From NCBI RefSeq assembly GCF_010667615.1, contig NZ_VYSG01000001.1:983649-1047648 (forward strand): DNA of 64,000 bases. Reading direction: 5' to 3'. This DNA is from Bifidobacterium choloepi. Its GTDB lineage: Bacteria; Actinomycetota; Actinomycetes; Actinomycetales; Bifidobacteriaceae. Under the pieces are notes generated by a model. That model had not been told where the DNA came from and searched no databases. It saw only the letters and a list, made by a program, of their open reading frames with translations. Positions 7,129 through 16,372 of the stretch are shown here, in pieces (positions within the stretch are counted from its first letter, which is position 1; the number at the start of each line of letters is the position of its first letter). Both the position numbers and the translations under genes were made by a program.

Positions 7129-8331
7129 ATGCTCAGCGATTTCATTGCCCGGTTCCATATCCAGCACGACCACGAGCCGACGGTCATTTCGCTCGGCCAG
7201 GTGTGGATCGACGTGATGATGGATGTCGCCGAGGTACCCAAGCCGGGCGAGTTCATCGCGACGACGCATGTCTCCCGCGCGGTGTCCGGCAGCTACCGGA
7301 TCCTGCAGGCGGCGAGCCGGATGGGCGCGCTGACCGAATCGGCCGGCATCATCGGCACCGGCCCGTGCGCCAACATGATCCTCGAGCACCTGCGCCGCTC
7401 GAAGATCGTCCACACCGGCCCGACGAACAGCCACCTCGACAACGGCTTCCGCATTGTCCTCAACGACGGCGCGAAGAAGACGTTCGTCGCGACCTACGGC
7501 GCCGAGGCGATGGGCCGGCCGGACACGTTCGCCGGCGTCCACCCGGAGGAAGGCGACGTCGTCTACATTTCCGGCAACGCGCTGATGAACGAGACGGCGA
7601 TCTCGGTCAACGAGTTCATCCGCCGGCCCGAATGCGCACCCGAACGCCGCAACTTCCGCATCGTCATCAACCCGACGAACACGCTGTCGCTCGTCTCCGA
7701 CCAGCTGCTCGAACACATGGTGCTCGCCAAGCCGATCTGGTCGCTCAACCGCCAGGAGGCGCGCACGCTGTCGCGCAGGCTCGGCATCGAGATCGACGAG
7801 TCGCGCACGATGACTGTCAACGGCGGCTTCGACGAGTCGATGCGCATGCTCGCCGAAGCGCTCGCCGACGCGCTGCGCGCGCCGATCGTGCTGCGCGCCG
7901 GCTCCCGTGGCGCCTGGGTGAGTCGCGACGGCCGCCGCCTCGTCCACATCGAGGGCTTCGAGACGAAGGCGACGCATACGCGCTCGGCCGGCCCGGTGCA
8001 CACCGGCGCGCTGTGCGCGCTGCTCGCCGAGGGCTGGGACCTCGAGGACGCGGTCCAGATCGCCAACGCGGCCGCGTCGATCGCGATCGTGCGCAACAAG
8101 CACGGCGTGCCGCTGTGCCCGACGTTCGAGGAGGCGACGGCGCTCGCCGCCACCGCGATCGAGCGCGAGGACGACAGCTCGACGACGTTCGAGAAGCTCA
8201 AGGCCGCGCTGAAGGACACCGACGCCGAGCTCGACGAGCCGCCCGTTGGCGGCCACGCCCGTCCCTCCGCTCCCGACGACGGTCCCGTCGACACGACGTT
8301 CGTCGACCTCGCCGGCGACGACGCCGAGTAG
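7129..8331 (+). CDS. PfkB/ribokinase-fold protein with degenerate catalytic motifs
   Basis: The 400-residue product follows the ribokinase fold: V-I-S-L-G-Q-V-W-I-D near the N-terminus, V-V-Y-I-S-G-N-A-L, K-P-I-W-S-L-N-R-Q-E-A, and R-A-G-S-R-G-A-W-V. It departs where the chemistry is done. The family motif (D-T-T-A-A/G-A-G-D) that supplies the catalytic Asp reads T-H-T-R-S-A-G-P-V-H-T-G-A-L at residues 282-295, so Pro289 replaces the catalytic Asp and His283 replaces the upstream Asp. The G-G-x-x-x-N substrate motif is also lost (A-V-S-G-S-Y-R). Family knowledge says these residues are needed for sugar phosphorylation; I infer a sugar-binding or regulatory role. Start ATG has AAGGGG seven bases upstream. 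Confidence 0.85.
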   Translation: MLSDFIARFHIQHDHEPTVISLGQVWIDVMMDVAEVPKPGEFIATTHVSRAVSGSYRILQAASRMGALTESAGIIGTGPCANMILEHLRRSKIVHTGPTNSHLDNGFRIVLNDGAKKTFVATYGAEAMGRPDTFAGVHPEEGDVVYISGNALMNETAISVNEFIRRPECAPERRNFRIVINPTNTLSLVSDQLLEHMVLAKPIWSLNRQEARTLSRRLGIEIDESRTMTVNGGFDESMRMLAEALADALRAPIVLRAGSRGAWVSRDGRRLVHIEGFETKATHTRSAGPVHTGALCALLAEGWDLEDAVQIANAAASIAIVRNKHGVPLCPTFEEATALAATAIEREDDSSTTFEKLKAALKDTDAELDEPPVGGHARPSAPDDGPVDTTFVDLAGDDAE

Positions 8332-8389
8332 GCCGCAGGCCAGACGGACCTGTCCTCCGGACCGTCCTGCCCCGCCTGGCCTTTCCGCC

Positions 8390-8440
8390 CCGAAATGTCA
8401 CGAGACCCGAGCTGAAAGCTCGGGTCTCGTGACATTTCGG
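8390..8440. terminator. Long perfect palindrome, bidirectional terminator (family member A)
   Basis: Two 24-bp arms (8390-8413 and 8417-8440) pair perfectly around a GAA loop, between convergent genes. The inner part, ATGTCACGAGACCCGAGCT, is shared with the palindromes at 16301, 25029 and 35826. Confidence 0.8.
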
Positions 8441-8455
8441 CACTTCGGTCGGAAT

Positions 8456-11158
8456 TCACTGCGTCGGTCCGACCGGGTCGCCGGTGCCCCAGCGCAGGCT
8501 GGGACTCATCGCGGAGACGACGTCGCCGTCGACGAGACGGCCGAGGAACCATGCGCCCTCGTCGGCGGCGCGCGGGAAGCCGGCGTCGACGAGACCGATC
8601 GTCGCCTCGGCGATCAGGTTCCTTGCGCGCGCGGACGGCGCGACCGGAATGCCGAGCAGCCGCAGCGTCGCCGTCGCCTCGGCGTCGGTCGGCACGTGGT
8701 CGCCGCCGGCCTGCGCGAGCAGCTCGCTGACCTCGACGACGGCGTGGTCGTAGAACGGCGTGCCGGGCACCGCGAGCGTCTTGCCGTAGCAGGCCAGCGC
8801 GGCCTGTGGCATCTCGAGCTGCCAGTACGCGAACGCGAGACGGTAGTAGATGAACGCGATGTCGACCGGCATGACGGCGATCGCGAGCGCCCGCCGCAGC
8901 GTGGCGGCCGCCTTCGAGAACGGGGACGATTCATCCGCCATTGCCGCCGCCGCGTCCCCGCCGCGGGCGGCCGGCTCGCCGGCGCCATCGCCGCGCGAAT
9001 CGTCGCCGCCGAGGCCGCCGAACGGTTCGCCGCCGGCCTCGCCCTGCTCGACGAACGTCATCGACAGGTCGATCAGCGGCTGCGCCGTCGTCGGAGCCAT
9101 CGCCGCGCACGCCCGCTGCCTCTCGACGGCGCGCGCATGGTTGCCGGCCTGCGCGTCGATCCGCGACAGCAACAGCGTCGCGTCGAACAGCGCGTCGGGC
9201 ACCTTGCGGTAGCGCACGGCGTCGCCGTCGCCGGGCTCGCCGTCGAGGCCGACCATGAGCCGCATCAGCGGCCGTTCGCAATACAGCGGCTTGACGATGC
9301 GCCCGTCGTCGTCGAAGAGCCCGTCGAAGTCGTCGGACGCGCCGATGTCACCGCCGGCGCGGCCATCGCGGTCCGCGTCCCCGTCGTCGCCGCCGGATCC
9401 GCGCGAATCGTGTCCGCCGTCGTCCGGCGGTCCTCCGTTCCCGCGCCGCTCGTCCTCGAGGCGCAGCAGCGTCGCCTCGAGCTCGATCGCCGCCGTCAGC
9501 GGCGAGTCCTCGTTCTCCCTGACGATCGCCGTGACTTCCGAGCCCCTGACGACGGCGTCGTCGTGCATGACGTCGAGCTCGCAGGCGCGGTCGGCCCGCA
9601 GCAACGTGCGCAGCGGCGCCGGCAGCGGGCGTTCGTCGCGCCACAGCGGCAGCCGGCGCGCGGCAAGCCGGCTGTCGAGCGGCAGCGGCTCGACGGCCGT
9701 CAGGCCGCGGTCGGCGGCGAACCTCGCCGAATATCTCGCCGGACCGAGCAGCCGGTAGATGGCCAGCGGATCGGCGTCGAGGCGCGGGCTGTCGAGCCGG
9801 CCGTCGAGCATGGCCGGCAGCGCCTCCATCAGGAACGGCGTGCGGCGGAACCGCAGCGACAGCACGCACGCGTCGGCGAGCGAACCGGCGTGGCAGTCGA
9901 CCTGCACGCCGGTGACGTTGAGGCTCGAGCGGAACGCCGCGTGGGCCATCAGCGCGGCGAGCCGGAACGCGTAGGCCGACGCCGCCGCCGGCCGCAGGTG
10001 CCGCACGTCGCCGGCCGTGCCGGTCGCCGGAAACATCATCGCCGTCGGCACCGTGCAGCGCACGGCCGCCACGCCGGCCGCCGTGTCGACGTCGAAGCGG
10101 TAGTCGAGCCGGAATGGCAGCGCCATCCGCTCGGCGACGGCGCCGAAGCGCGTCATCGCGTCCCAGTTGCCGCCGCGCACGCCGCTGGCGCCCTCGACGC
10201 CCAGCAGCCGGTTGTCGAGGCGCGCCTGCTCGTCGACGAACCTCGCGTGGCCGGCGAACCGGCGGGCGAACGATTCGGTGGCCGCATAGCAGGACGATTC
10301 GTCCATCGTCGCCATCAGCCCGAGCTTGTTGTCATGCTCGCCGGCCACGACGTCGAGGAACGCGAGCCGGTTGAGCGCGGCCTCGACGGCGAGCACGACG
10401 TCGCGCTGCAGGCCCTCGAGCGCGTCGTCGTCGAAGCGGATCCAGAACATGCCCGTCGTCGCCAGCCGCACGAGCTCGAGGTCGTGCTCGGCGGCGATGC
10501 CGCGCACCTGCGCGGCGCCGGCCTCGACAAGCTGGCGCGCCGCGAACCGCTCGAACGCCGTGCGGTCGCCGGCCGCCGTCGCGCCCTTCCAGATCACCGT
10601 GTCCAGCGCGTCCGGCAGCGACTGGCCGGCCATGTCGCCGAACAGCTCGACGATCCTTCCGCCGCCGGCGCCGACCTTGCGCCCCTGTTCGCGCGGAATG
10701 CGGCACAGCGCCAGCCACAGCACGGCGAGGAACGGCAGCGGCGACAGCCAGCGCTCGCGGTAGGGGCCGAACGATTCGGGCGAGACGACGCCGAGCACGC
10801 GGCACAGCCCGTCGCGCGTCAGGTACTCCCCCATCGTGCGCTGCCGGTCGCCGGTTTCGGTCTCGACGAGGATGGCGCCGGCGTGCTCGTCGCCGTTCCA
10901 GTGCACGAGCCACAGGTCGTCGTGCAGTCCGTCGGCGTCGGCGCGGCGCACGTGGCCGTCGGCGCCGACGACGGCGAGCACGTCGACTTCGCGCCGGTCG
11001 TGCAGCGCGACGATGTATCCCTCGACGTCGCGCCCGCGGAAGCCAGGCAGCTCGGCGTTCGTGACGACGGCGAACCGTTCGCCGTCCCGCTGGCCGGGCA
11101 GCGGCGCGAGCTTCGCCGTCACCGCCGTTCCCGGCAGCGTCATTGCCTGCGTGTCCAT
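8456..11158 (-). CDS. Large protein of unknown function, possibly with C-terminal TPR-like helices
   Basis: I do not recognise this 900-residue protein. It has no signal peptide or membrane segment. The C-terminal third (after about residue 660) is helical and Ala-rich with segments such as D-I-A-F-I-Y-Y-R-L-A-F-A-Y-W-Q-L-E-M-P-Q-A-A-L-A-C-Y-G-K, which look like tetratricopeptide repeats. Two acidic, Gly/Asp/Ser-rich linkers (around G-P-P-D-D-G-G-H-D-S-R-G-S-G and G-D-D-S-R-G-D-G-A-G) split the protein into blocks. The start is ATG at 11158, preceded by GGGAGGGACC. It is transcribed alone, with an aminotransferase gene upstream and a palindromic terminator downstream. Coding is supported by codon bias throughout; a scaffold role is only a guess. 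Confidence 0.8.
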   Translation of the reverse strand: MDTQAMTLPGTAVTAKLAPLPGQRDGERFAVVTNAELPGFRGRDVEGYIVALHDRREVDVLAVVGADGHVRRADADGLHDDLWLVHWNGDEHAGAILVETETGDRQRTMGEYLTRDGLCRVLGVVSPESFGPYRERWLSPLPFLAVLWLALCRIPREQGRKVGAGGGRIVELFGDMAGQSLPDALDTVIWKGATAAGDRTAFERFAARQLVEAGAAQVRGIAAEHDLELVRLATTGMFWIRFDDDALEGLQRDVVLAVEAALNRLAFLDVVAGEHDNKLGLMATMDESSCYAATESFARRFAGHARFVDEQARLDNRLLGVEGASGVRGGNWDAMTRFGAVAERMALPFRLDYRFDVDTAAGVAAVRCTVPTAMMFPATGTAGDVRHLRPAAASAYAFRLAALMAHAAFRSSLNVTGVQVDCHAGSLADACVLSLRFRRTPFLMEALPAMLDGRLDSPRLDADPLAIYRLLGPARYSARFAADRGLTAVEPLPLDSRLAARRLPLWRDERPLPAPLRTLLRADRACELDVMHDDAVVRGSEVTAIVRENEDSPLTAAIELEATLLRLEDERRGNGGPPDDGGHDSRGSGGDDGDADRDGRAGGDIGASDDFDGLFDDDGRIVKPLYCERPLMRLMVGLDGEPGDGDAVRYRKVPDALFDATLLLSRIDAQAGNHARAVERQRACAAMAPTTAQPLIDLSMTFVEQGEAGGEPFGGLGGDDSRGDGAGEPAARGGDAAAAMADESSPFSKAAATLRRALAIAVMPVDIAFIYYRLAFAYWQLEMPQAALACYGKTLAVPGTPFYDHAVVEVSELLAQAGGDHVPTDAEATATLRLLGIPVAPSARARNLIAEATIGLVDAGFPRAADEGAWFLGRLVDGDVVSAMSPSLRWGTGDPVGPTQ

Positions 11159-11354
11159 CGTCGGTCCCTCCCGTCCGCCGTCGGCGGCGCCCGGCGCCCC
11201 TGGCCACTGCCGGCCGGTGCCGCGCCGTTGCGACCCCGGGCGTCGACCGCCGGTCATGCCGTCATCCTAGGCACAAACCGGCCCCGTTGCCCAGCACGAT
11301 TCCGGCACCCGAAACGACTCGCGAACAAGCTCCCCGGAAGGGCGTTTCCACCTG

Positions 11355-12545
11355 TTACTTGCCGTACTCCTCGCGGACGAACTCCTCGAGGCGACCCATG
11401 CCGGCGCGGACCTTGTCGGTGTCGAGGCAGTAGGACATGCGCAGGTAGCCGGGCATGCCGAAGCTGTCGGACGGCACCATGAACAGGTCGTGCTTCATCG
11501 CCTTCGAGCAGAAGGCGACGGCGTCCTCCTCGAGCGCCTTCGGGAAGATGTAGAACGTGCCGCCGGGGCGGACGACGTCGAAGCCGAGCCGCACAAGCGT
11601 GTCGTAGATGATGTTCATGTTCGTCTCGTAGACGGCGAGGTCGGCGGTCTCGCCGGCGACGTCGGCGACGGCGAGCTGGATCGACGACGTCGGGCAGTTG
11701 TGGCCGGTCGAGCGGCTGACCTGCGTGAAGATCGGGCCGAGCTCGTCGGCATCCGTCGCGCGCGGGTTGATCGCGACGTAGCCGATGCGTTCGCCCGGCA
11801 GCGACAGCGACTTCGAGAACGAGTAGCAGGACAGCGTGTTGTCGTAGAACTTGCTCGGATACGGCTGCGTCTTGCCGTCGAAGACGATCTCGCGGTACGG
11901 CTCGTCGGAAATCAGGAAGATGTCGTGACCGTACTCGCGCTGCTTGCGGCGCATCAGCTCGCCGAGTCTCGTCAGCGTCTCCTCGCTGTAGACGGCGCCG
12001 GACGGGTTGTTCGGCGTATTGATCAGCACGGCGGCGACGTTCGGGTTGAACGCCTGCCCGAGCGCGTCGAAGTCGATCTGGAACGCCGTCGTGTCCGGCG
12101 GCAGCACCGTCAGCTTCGCGCCGCAGGCCTGGACGTACGGCAGGTACTCGGGGAAGTACGGCGCGAACGTGACGACCTCGTCGCCTGGACAGACGGTGGC
12201 GCGCAGCGCGTGGCACAGCGCGGCCGTCGCGCCGGACGTCGGATAGATGTGGTTCGGCTTGTAGTCGAAGCCGAACCGTTCGTTGAGGCTGGCCGCGATC
12301 GTCTCCTTGAAACGGACGTTGCCGGTCGACGGCGAGTAGCCGTGCAGCGCCATCGGGTCGGCGGTGCGGTACAGCTCGATCATCGAGTCGTCGAACGTGC
12401 GCGGCGCCGGCACGCTCGGGTTGCCGATCGAGAAGTCGAAGACGTTGTCGGCGCCGATCTCGCCCCGTCGTTTCGTCGCCTGCTCGGCGATCGTGCGGAT
12501 GACCGATTTCTCGGCCAGCATGTTGCGGTAGACTTCGTTAATCAT
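11355..12545 (-). CDS. PLP-dependent class I/II aminotransferase (aspartate aminotransferase-like)
   Basis: A 396-residue fold-type I aminotransferase. The PLP-binding lysine is Lys245 in S-F-S-K-S-L-S-L-P-G-E-R-I-G-Y; other fixed motifs are Y-P-T-S-G-A-T-A-A-L, N-T-P-N-N-P-S-G (Asn179-180) and I-S-D-E-P-Y-R-E-I. The pattern fits the aspartate/aromatic aminotransferase subgroup that interconverts amino acids and 2-oxo acids with 2-oxoglutarate. The substrate cannot be read from sequence. AAGGGG lies ahead of the ATG. The gene stands alone, divergent from the lipase-like gene. Confidence 0.9.
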   Translation of the reverse strand: MINEVYRNMLAEKSVIRTIAEQATKRRGEIGADNVFDFSIGNPSVPAPRTFDDSMIELYRTADPMALHGYSPSTGNVRFKETIAASLNERFGFDYKPNHIYPTSGATAALCHALRATVCPGDEVVTFAPYFPEYLPYVQACGAKLTVLPPDTTAFQIDFDALGQAFNPNVAAVLINTPNNPSGAVYSEETLTRLGELMRRKQREYGHDIFLISDEPYREIVFDGKTQPYPSKFYDNTLSCYSFSKSLSLPGERIGYVAINPRATDADELGPIFTQVSRSTGHNCPTSSIQLAVADVAGETADLAVYETNMNIIYDTLVRLGFDVVRPGGTFYIFPKALEEDAVAFCSKAMKHDLFMVPSDSFGMPGYLRMSYCLDTDKVRAGMGRLEEFVREEYGK

Positions 12546-12825
12546 CGCGTTTCCCCTTCGTCTCGCTGCTGTCGGCTGTCGTCAGGACCATGACGATTCA
12601 CGATTCTAGCCGCCGTCGCCGAGACCGGACCCCGACCGTATCCCTTCCCGGCATGGCGCGATCCGGGGAGTCCGGCCGCGGGATGGCGGCATCGGGAAAT
12701 TCCATCATGTGTCGCGAAGTTGCGCGGGTTCGGCGCCGCCACCTACGATGGGCACGAAGGGGTCGCCTCCGGAGAGTCGTCGGATCGTTGGGATCGTCGG
12801 GTTCCGGGAGCGAAAAGCGATTGCA

Positions 12826-12855
12826 TTGACTGGCCGCGCACTATAATGGTATAGA
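12826..12855 (+). promoter_or_regulatory. Promoter of the lipase-like gene
   Basis: TTGACT (12826-12831) and TATAGA (12850-12855) are 18 bases apart. A perfect TATAAT lies at 12842-12847, with TTGCAT 15 bases upstream, so two overlapping promoters are possible. They lie in the 383-base gap 12546-12928; nothing else is recognisable there except the inverted repeat at 12861. Confidence 0.5.
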
Positions 12856-12860
12856 CATTG

Positions 12861-12882
12861 ACGAAACAAATGACTATTTCGT
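12861..12882. promoter_or_regulatory. Inverted repeat near the transcription start (possible operator)
   Basis: ACGAAA (12861-12866) is mirrored by TTTCGT (12877-12882), directly downstream of the -10 hexamer, where a repressor would block initiation. Confidence 0.35.
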
Positions 12883-12928
12883 TGGCACGAGCGTATCCGC
12901 AACGGGATGCAGGAGGGGAACACGCACG

Positions 12929-14173
12929 TTGGATACCGTCATGGACTATGTGAAGGACGAGACCCGGGATTTCACCGAGTACCCGTTCCATGCGCCGGAC
13001 GCGCTCGTGTTTGCGCTGCTGTCCTATGACCGCATTCCCGGGCAGGTTCCGCGCCTCGCGCGTCTCGAGGAACGCTACGGCACGCTGGGGCGTCGCGTCA
13101 AGTCGTTCAATCCGCGCCACCCGTTCAAGTCCGTCCGCTCGCTGTGGTCGGTGCCCTACGACGGCGTGACGCTGCGCCATGTCGAGGAGGAGCTGGCCGA
13201 GCACGAGGCGCTCGATCCGGACTACGACATGCACCCGGGCCTCGTCGACCCGAGGATCGCGCACAGTTTCTACCGCTCGACGTCGCGCAACCCGCGCTTC
13301 GCCGTCTGCGAGATGAACGCGGCCGACGAGCAGTTCGACGAGGACAGGCAGACACAGTTTGCCGCCGTCACGTTTCGCCTGCCGACGGACACGCTCGTCA
13401 TCGCGTTTCGCGGTACCGACGACTCGCTCGTCGGCTGGCGCGAGGACTTCAACATGTCGTTCCAGTATCCGGTGCCGGCCCAGCGCGAGGCGGCGGACTA
13501 CCTCGACCGCGTGGCCGACTTCTGGCCCGGACGAATCGTCCTGACCGGTCATTCGAAGGGCGGTAACCTCGCGATCTACGCCGCGATGAACGCGCGCGAC
13601 GACGTCAAGGACAGGATCGAGCAAATCTACTCGCTCGACGGTCCCGGCTTCCAGCAGCCCGTCATCGCGAGCTACGAGTATTCGACGGTCGCCGACCGCG
13701 TCACGAAGATCGTGCCCGAATACTCGATCATCGGCATGCTGCTCGAGGCGCCGAAGGACGAGCACCGCATTGTCGTCACGTCGTCGGTCGACGGACTCAT
13801 GCAGCATTCGGGATTCACGTGGCAGATGCGCGGCGACCGTTTCAACACGGTGCCGGACGTCGCCGAGAGCTCGAGGACGTTCAACGCCGCCGTCAACGCG
13901 TGGCTGTCCGGCATGACGCAGCGACAGCGCGAGCACGCCGTCAAGGCGCTGTTCCGCGTCCTCGAATCGTCTGGACAAGCGAACGTCTCCGGTCTGATGA
14001 GCGGCGGCCTCGGCGTGCTGCCGGGCATGGTCGGCAGCTACGTGGGCCTCAACGGCGAGGAACGCAAGTACATCAACCAGGCGATGAGGCTGCTGGCCAC
14101 GGCGGCTTTCAACCATTCGCCGAGCCAGACGGACGAATCGAATACCGACGATGGCCCGACCGGACCGCAGTGA
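12929..14173 (+). CDS. Lipase-like alpha/beta-hydrolase (Mbeg1-like/DUF2974 family)
   Basis: The 414-residue product has T-L-V-I-A-F-R-G-T-D-D-S, typical of the oxyanion-hole strand in class 3 lipases, and the nucleophile elbow V-L-T-G-H-S-K-G-G-N-L-A with Ser209. It has D-G-P-G-F-Q after the elbow, as in Mbeg1-like (DUF2974) proteins, whose substrates are mostly unknown. There is no clear signal peptide. The start is TTG at 12929, 12 bases after AGGAGG; ATG at 12941 is the alternative. One exact copy of the recurrent palindrome (13529-13541) lies in codons for Gly-Arg-Ile-Val, just before the elbow. Confidence 0.85.
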   Translation: MDTVMDYVKDETRDFTEYPFHAPDALVFALLSYDRIPGQVPRLARLEERYGTLGRRVKSFNPRHPFKSVRSLWSVPYDGVTLRHVEEELAEHEALDPDYDMHPGLVDPRIAHSFYRSTSRNPRFAVCEMNAADEQFDEDRQTQFAAVTFRLPTDTLVIAFRGTDDSLVGWREDFNMSFQYPVPAQREAADYLDRVADFWPGRIVLTGHSKGGNLAIYAAMNARDDVKDRIEQIYSLDGPGFQQPVIASYEYSTVADRVTKIVPEYSIIGMLLEAPKDEHRIVVTSSVDGLMQHSGFTWQMRGDRFNTVPDVAESSRTFNAAVNAWLSGMTQRQREHAVKALFRVLESSGQANVSGLMSGGLGVLPGMVGSYVGLNGEERKYINQAMRLLATAAFNHSPSQTDESNTDDGPTGPQ

Positions 14174-14533
14174 GGAGGCGAGGACACTATCGAAGGCCAC
14201 CGGCGCAACCCTTCACGCTGGCAGCATAGCGCACGAGGATGGATAGACTGAAACCAACAAGGTATTCGGAGCATCCAAGTGCTTGAAAAATCAACAAAAA
14301 CGACGGTCCTGACCGGCGGTCGACAACCGTCGCCGGCCGGGACGACCATAACTGAACAAAACCATCGAATCGGAACGTTTCTTCCCGAATGCACGGGTCG
14401 GCGGGAACGTCTCCGGGAGCCGCGCGGAACTGAAGGGGAACCGGGCGGCGCCACCCATTCCGCCGGCACCGGCCACCCGACGAGGGCCGTCAGGCCGGTA
14501 CCGGCGGAACCTACCGTTGTGAGGAGAACACCA
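14174..14533. other. Gap without a recognised feature
   Basis: This 360-base stretch precedes the TetR gene. The reading frame stays open in phase with that gene from 14279, but the sequence does not look coding and the ribosome-binding site is at 14521. I see no convincing promoter. Confidence 0.4.
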
Positions 14534-15205
14534 ATGCCCAGACCACGCCGTGACTCGGAAATCCTTCCGGCCAAGGACCGGCTGGAGAACGCCTTTTGGG
14601 AGCTGCTGGCCGACCGCGAATTCCATCGGATTACCGTGACCGATGTCGTCCGCGAAGCCGACGTCAACCGCAACTCCTTCTACTACCACTTCTCGGGACT
14701 GCCGGAGCTTGCCGACTCGGCGATCCTGCACGAAGTCCAGAACATCCCGACGCCAGCACCGCCGCAGCCCGACCTCGATCCCGACGAGGAATGGATGCGC
14801 TACTGTTCGGCGCTGCTGGCCGATCCCGACCAGCGGCAGCGACTCGACCGGCTGGCGCTGCTCGCCGGCCCGCACAGCTCGCCCGACCTGCAGGAATCGC
14901 TGCACGATTTCGTCCGCATGACGCTGATGAGCATCCTCGACCTCGATTCGGCGCATGTCGACGTCAAGACGAGCCTGCTGATCAACTTCACGATCGGTGG
15001 CCTGCTGTCGGTGCTGCAGCAGTGGCCGACGCTCGAGGAGTCGCTGTCCGTCGAGGACCTGATGAGCGAGGACATCGCCGTGCTGGCGATGGGCATCTAC
15101 CTGTCGATGTCGAAGGAAAGCATGATGGCCTACTGGCGCCGCATCTTCGAATCCGACCGTCCGATGCACCACAAGTTCGCCCTGCAGCATTCGACGGTCT
15201 CGTGA
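14534..15205 (+). CDS. TetR-family transcriptional regulator
   Basis: A 223-residue protein with an N-terminal TetR helix-turn-helix: A-F-W-E-L-L-A-D-R-E-F-H-R-I-T-V-T-D-V-V-R-E-A-D-V-N-R-N-S-F-Y-Y-H-F. The rest is the helical ligand/dimer domain with no recognisable ligand. The start is ATG at 14534 with GAGGAG ten bases upstream. There is no partner gene on the same strand; the lipase-like gene upstream, separated by 360 bases, is a possible but unproven target. Confidence 0.9.
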   Translation: MPRPRRDSEILPAKDRLENAFWELLADREFHRITVTDVVREADVNRNSFYYHFSGLPELADSAILHEVQNIPTPAPPQPDLDPDEEWMRYCSALLADPDQRQRLDRLALLAGPHSSPDLQESLHDFVRMTLMSILDLDSAHVDVKTSLLINFTIGGLLSVLQQWPTLEESLSVEDLMSEDIAVLAMGIYLSMSKESMMAYWRRIFESDRPMHHKFALQHSTVS

Positions 15206-15235
15206 GGACACGAATACCCTGAAAATAAATAAGTA

Positions 15236-15296
15236 AAACGAGAAGGGTGTCGCCATCCCGCAGTTCGTCCGCGGGATGGCGACACCCTTCTCGTTT
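15236..15296. terminator. Bidirectional terminator between tetR and mscS
   Basis: Two perfect 26-bp arms (15236-15261 and 15271-15296) enclose a 9-base loop; runs of A and T flank the arms, so it can act on both strands. Confidence 0.8.
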
Positions 15297-15346
15297 CGTT
15301 TTTCCGTTGCCTTTCGTTGCCGTCGCCGGACGGTGCGGGGCCTTCC

Positions 15347-16210
15347 CTATTCGCCGGTGGCGGCGCGCTGCTCGAGTTCGTCGCAGTTCGAGATCGCGCG
15401 GGTGACGGCGTCGGCGACCGACGACAGCGCCACGCCGTCCTTGGCGTATGCGAAGACCTCGCCGCTCATGCCGTACGGCGTCAGGCCGCTGAACTTGACG
15501 AGCGGCGGCAGCTCGGCATTGAGGATGTCCTTGCAGTGCGACTCGACGAGGCCGGTCAGCTCGTGGGACAGCTCGTGCGTGTCCACGCCGGACTTGGCCG
15601 TGAACGGCACCTTGACGAGCGCCTCGTTGGACGGGTTGAGCTTCTGGATGGCCGTCGTGCTCAGCACCGAATTCGGCACGATGACGACGTTGCCGCCACG
15701 CGCGCGGACGATTGTCTGTCGCCAGCTGATGTCCTCGACGACGCCGGTGACGCCGGAGATCGTGACGACGTCGCCGGGCTTGACGACCTTGCCGAACATC
15801 AGCTCGAAGCCGGAGATGACGTTGGCGATCGAATCCTTGAGGCCCAGCGACAGCGCCAGGCCGCCGATGCCGAGCGCCGTGAACACCGTCGTCGGGCTGA
15901 TGCCGAACACCGGCTTGAGCACGAGCGTGGCGGCCAGCGTCCAGACGAGCACGCGCATGATGTTGACGAACAGCGAGACGTTCGGAATGGCGGCCTTCGC
16001 GAGGGCCTTTCGCAGCACCTTCGTCAGTACCTTGGCCAGCAGCGCCGCGCAGACGGCGACGACGACGAGCCAGATGATCTTGCCGAGATTGTCGCGGAAG
16101 AAATCGCCGACGATGCCGAGGACATCGGTGTGCGCGACCTCGGTCAGCGTCGGCACGTCGTCGGCGTCGTCGGCCAGCATGGCGGTCGCGAATGGCAGCG
16201 GCAGGTTCAT
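15347..16210 (-). CDS. MscS-family mechanosensitive channel
   Basis: A small-conductance mechanosensitive channel that releases solutes on hypo-osmotic shock. The 287-residue product has an N-terminal membrane segment (I-I-W-L-V-V-V-A-V-C-A-A-L-L), a second (V-L-V-W-T-L-A-A-T-L-V-L), and the pore helix region with G-I-G-G-L-A-L-S-L-G-L-K-D-S-I-A-N-V-I-S-G, followed by the beta domain V-K-P-G-D-V-V-T-I-S-G-V-T-G-V-V-E-D-I and V-I-V-P-N-S-V-L. The start chosen is ATG at 16210; frame extension to 16354 would run through the palindrome at 16301. It belongs to the minus-strand envelope block. Confidence 0.93.
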   Translation of the reverse strand: MNLPLPFATAMLADDADDVPTLTEVAHTDVLGIVGDFFRDNLGKIIWLVVVAVCAALLAKVLTKVLRKALAKAAIPNVSLFVNIMRVLVWTLAATLVLKPVFGISPTTVFTALGIGGLALSLGLKDSIANVISGFELMFGKVVKPGDVVTISGVTGVVEDISWRQTIVRARGGNVVIVPNSVLSTTAIQKLNPSNEALVKVPFTAKSGVDTHELSHELTGLVESHCKDILNAELPPLVKFSGLTPYGMSGEVFAYAKDGVALSSVADAVTRAISNCDELEQRAATGE

Positions 16211-16300
16211 CGGCGTGCATTCCTTCTCGAAGTGGACGGGTATTCCCGACGATTCTACCGAAGCGGCCGAACCGGACGGTCCGGGGCGGCTTCCTCTCCC

Positions 16301-16349
16301 CCAGGATGTTACAAACCCGGGCTTGCAGCCCGGGTTTGTAACATCCTGG
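16301..16349. terminator. Long perfect palindrome after the CPBP protease gene (family member D)
   Basis: Arms of 23 bp (16301-16323 and 16327-16349) around TGC. The core GATGTTACAAACCCGGGCT is related to the palindromes at 8390, 25029 and 35826. Confidence 0.75.
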
Positions 16350-16372
16350 AACACGGCATGACGGAAGGACGA

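Noticed and set aside
8246..11482. A 1078-residue open frame opposite the unknown 900-residue gene
   Set aside because: Arg/Ala/Gly-rich with no family match and antisense to a frame with normal codon bias and a ribosome-binding site.
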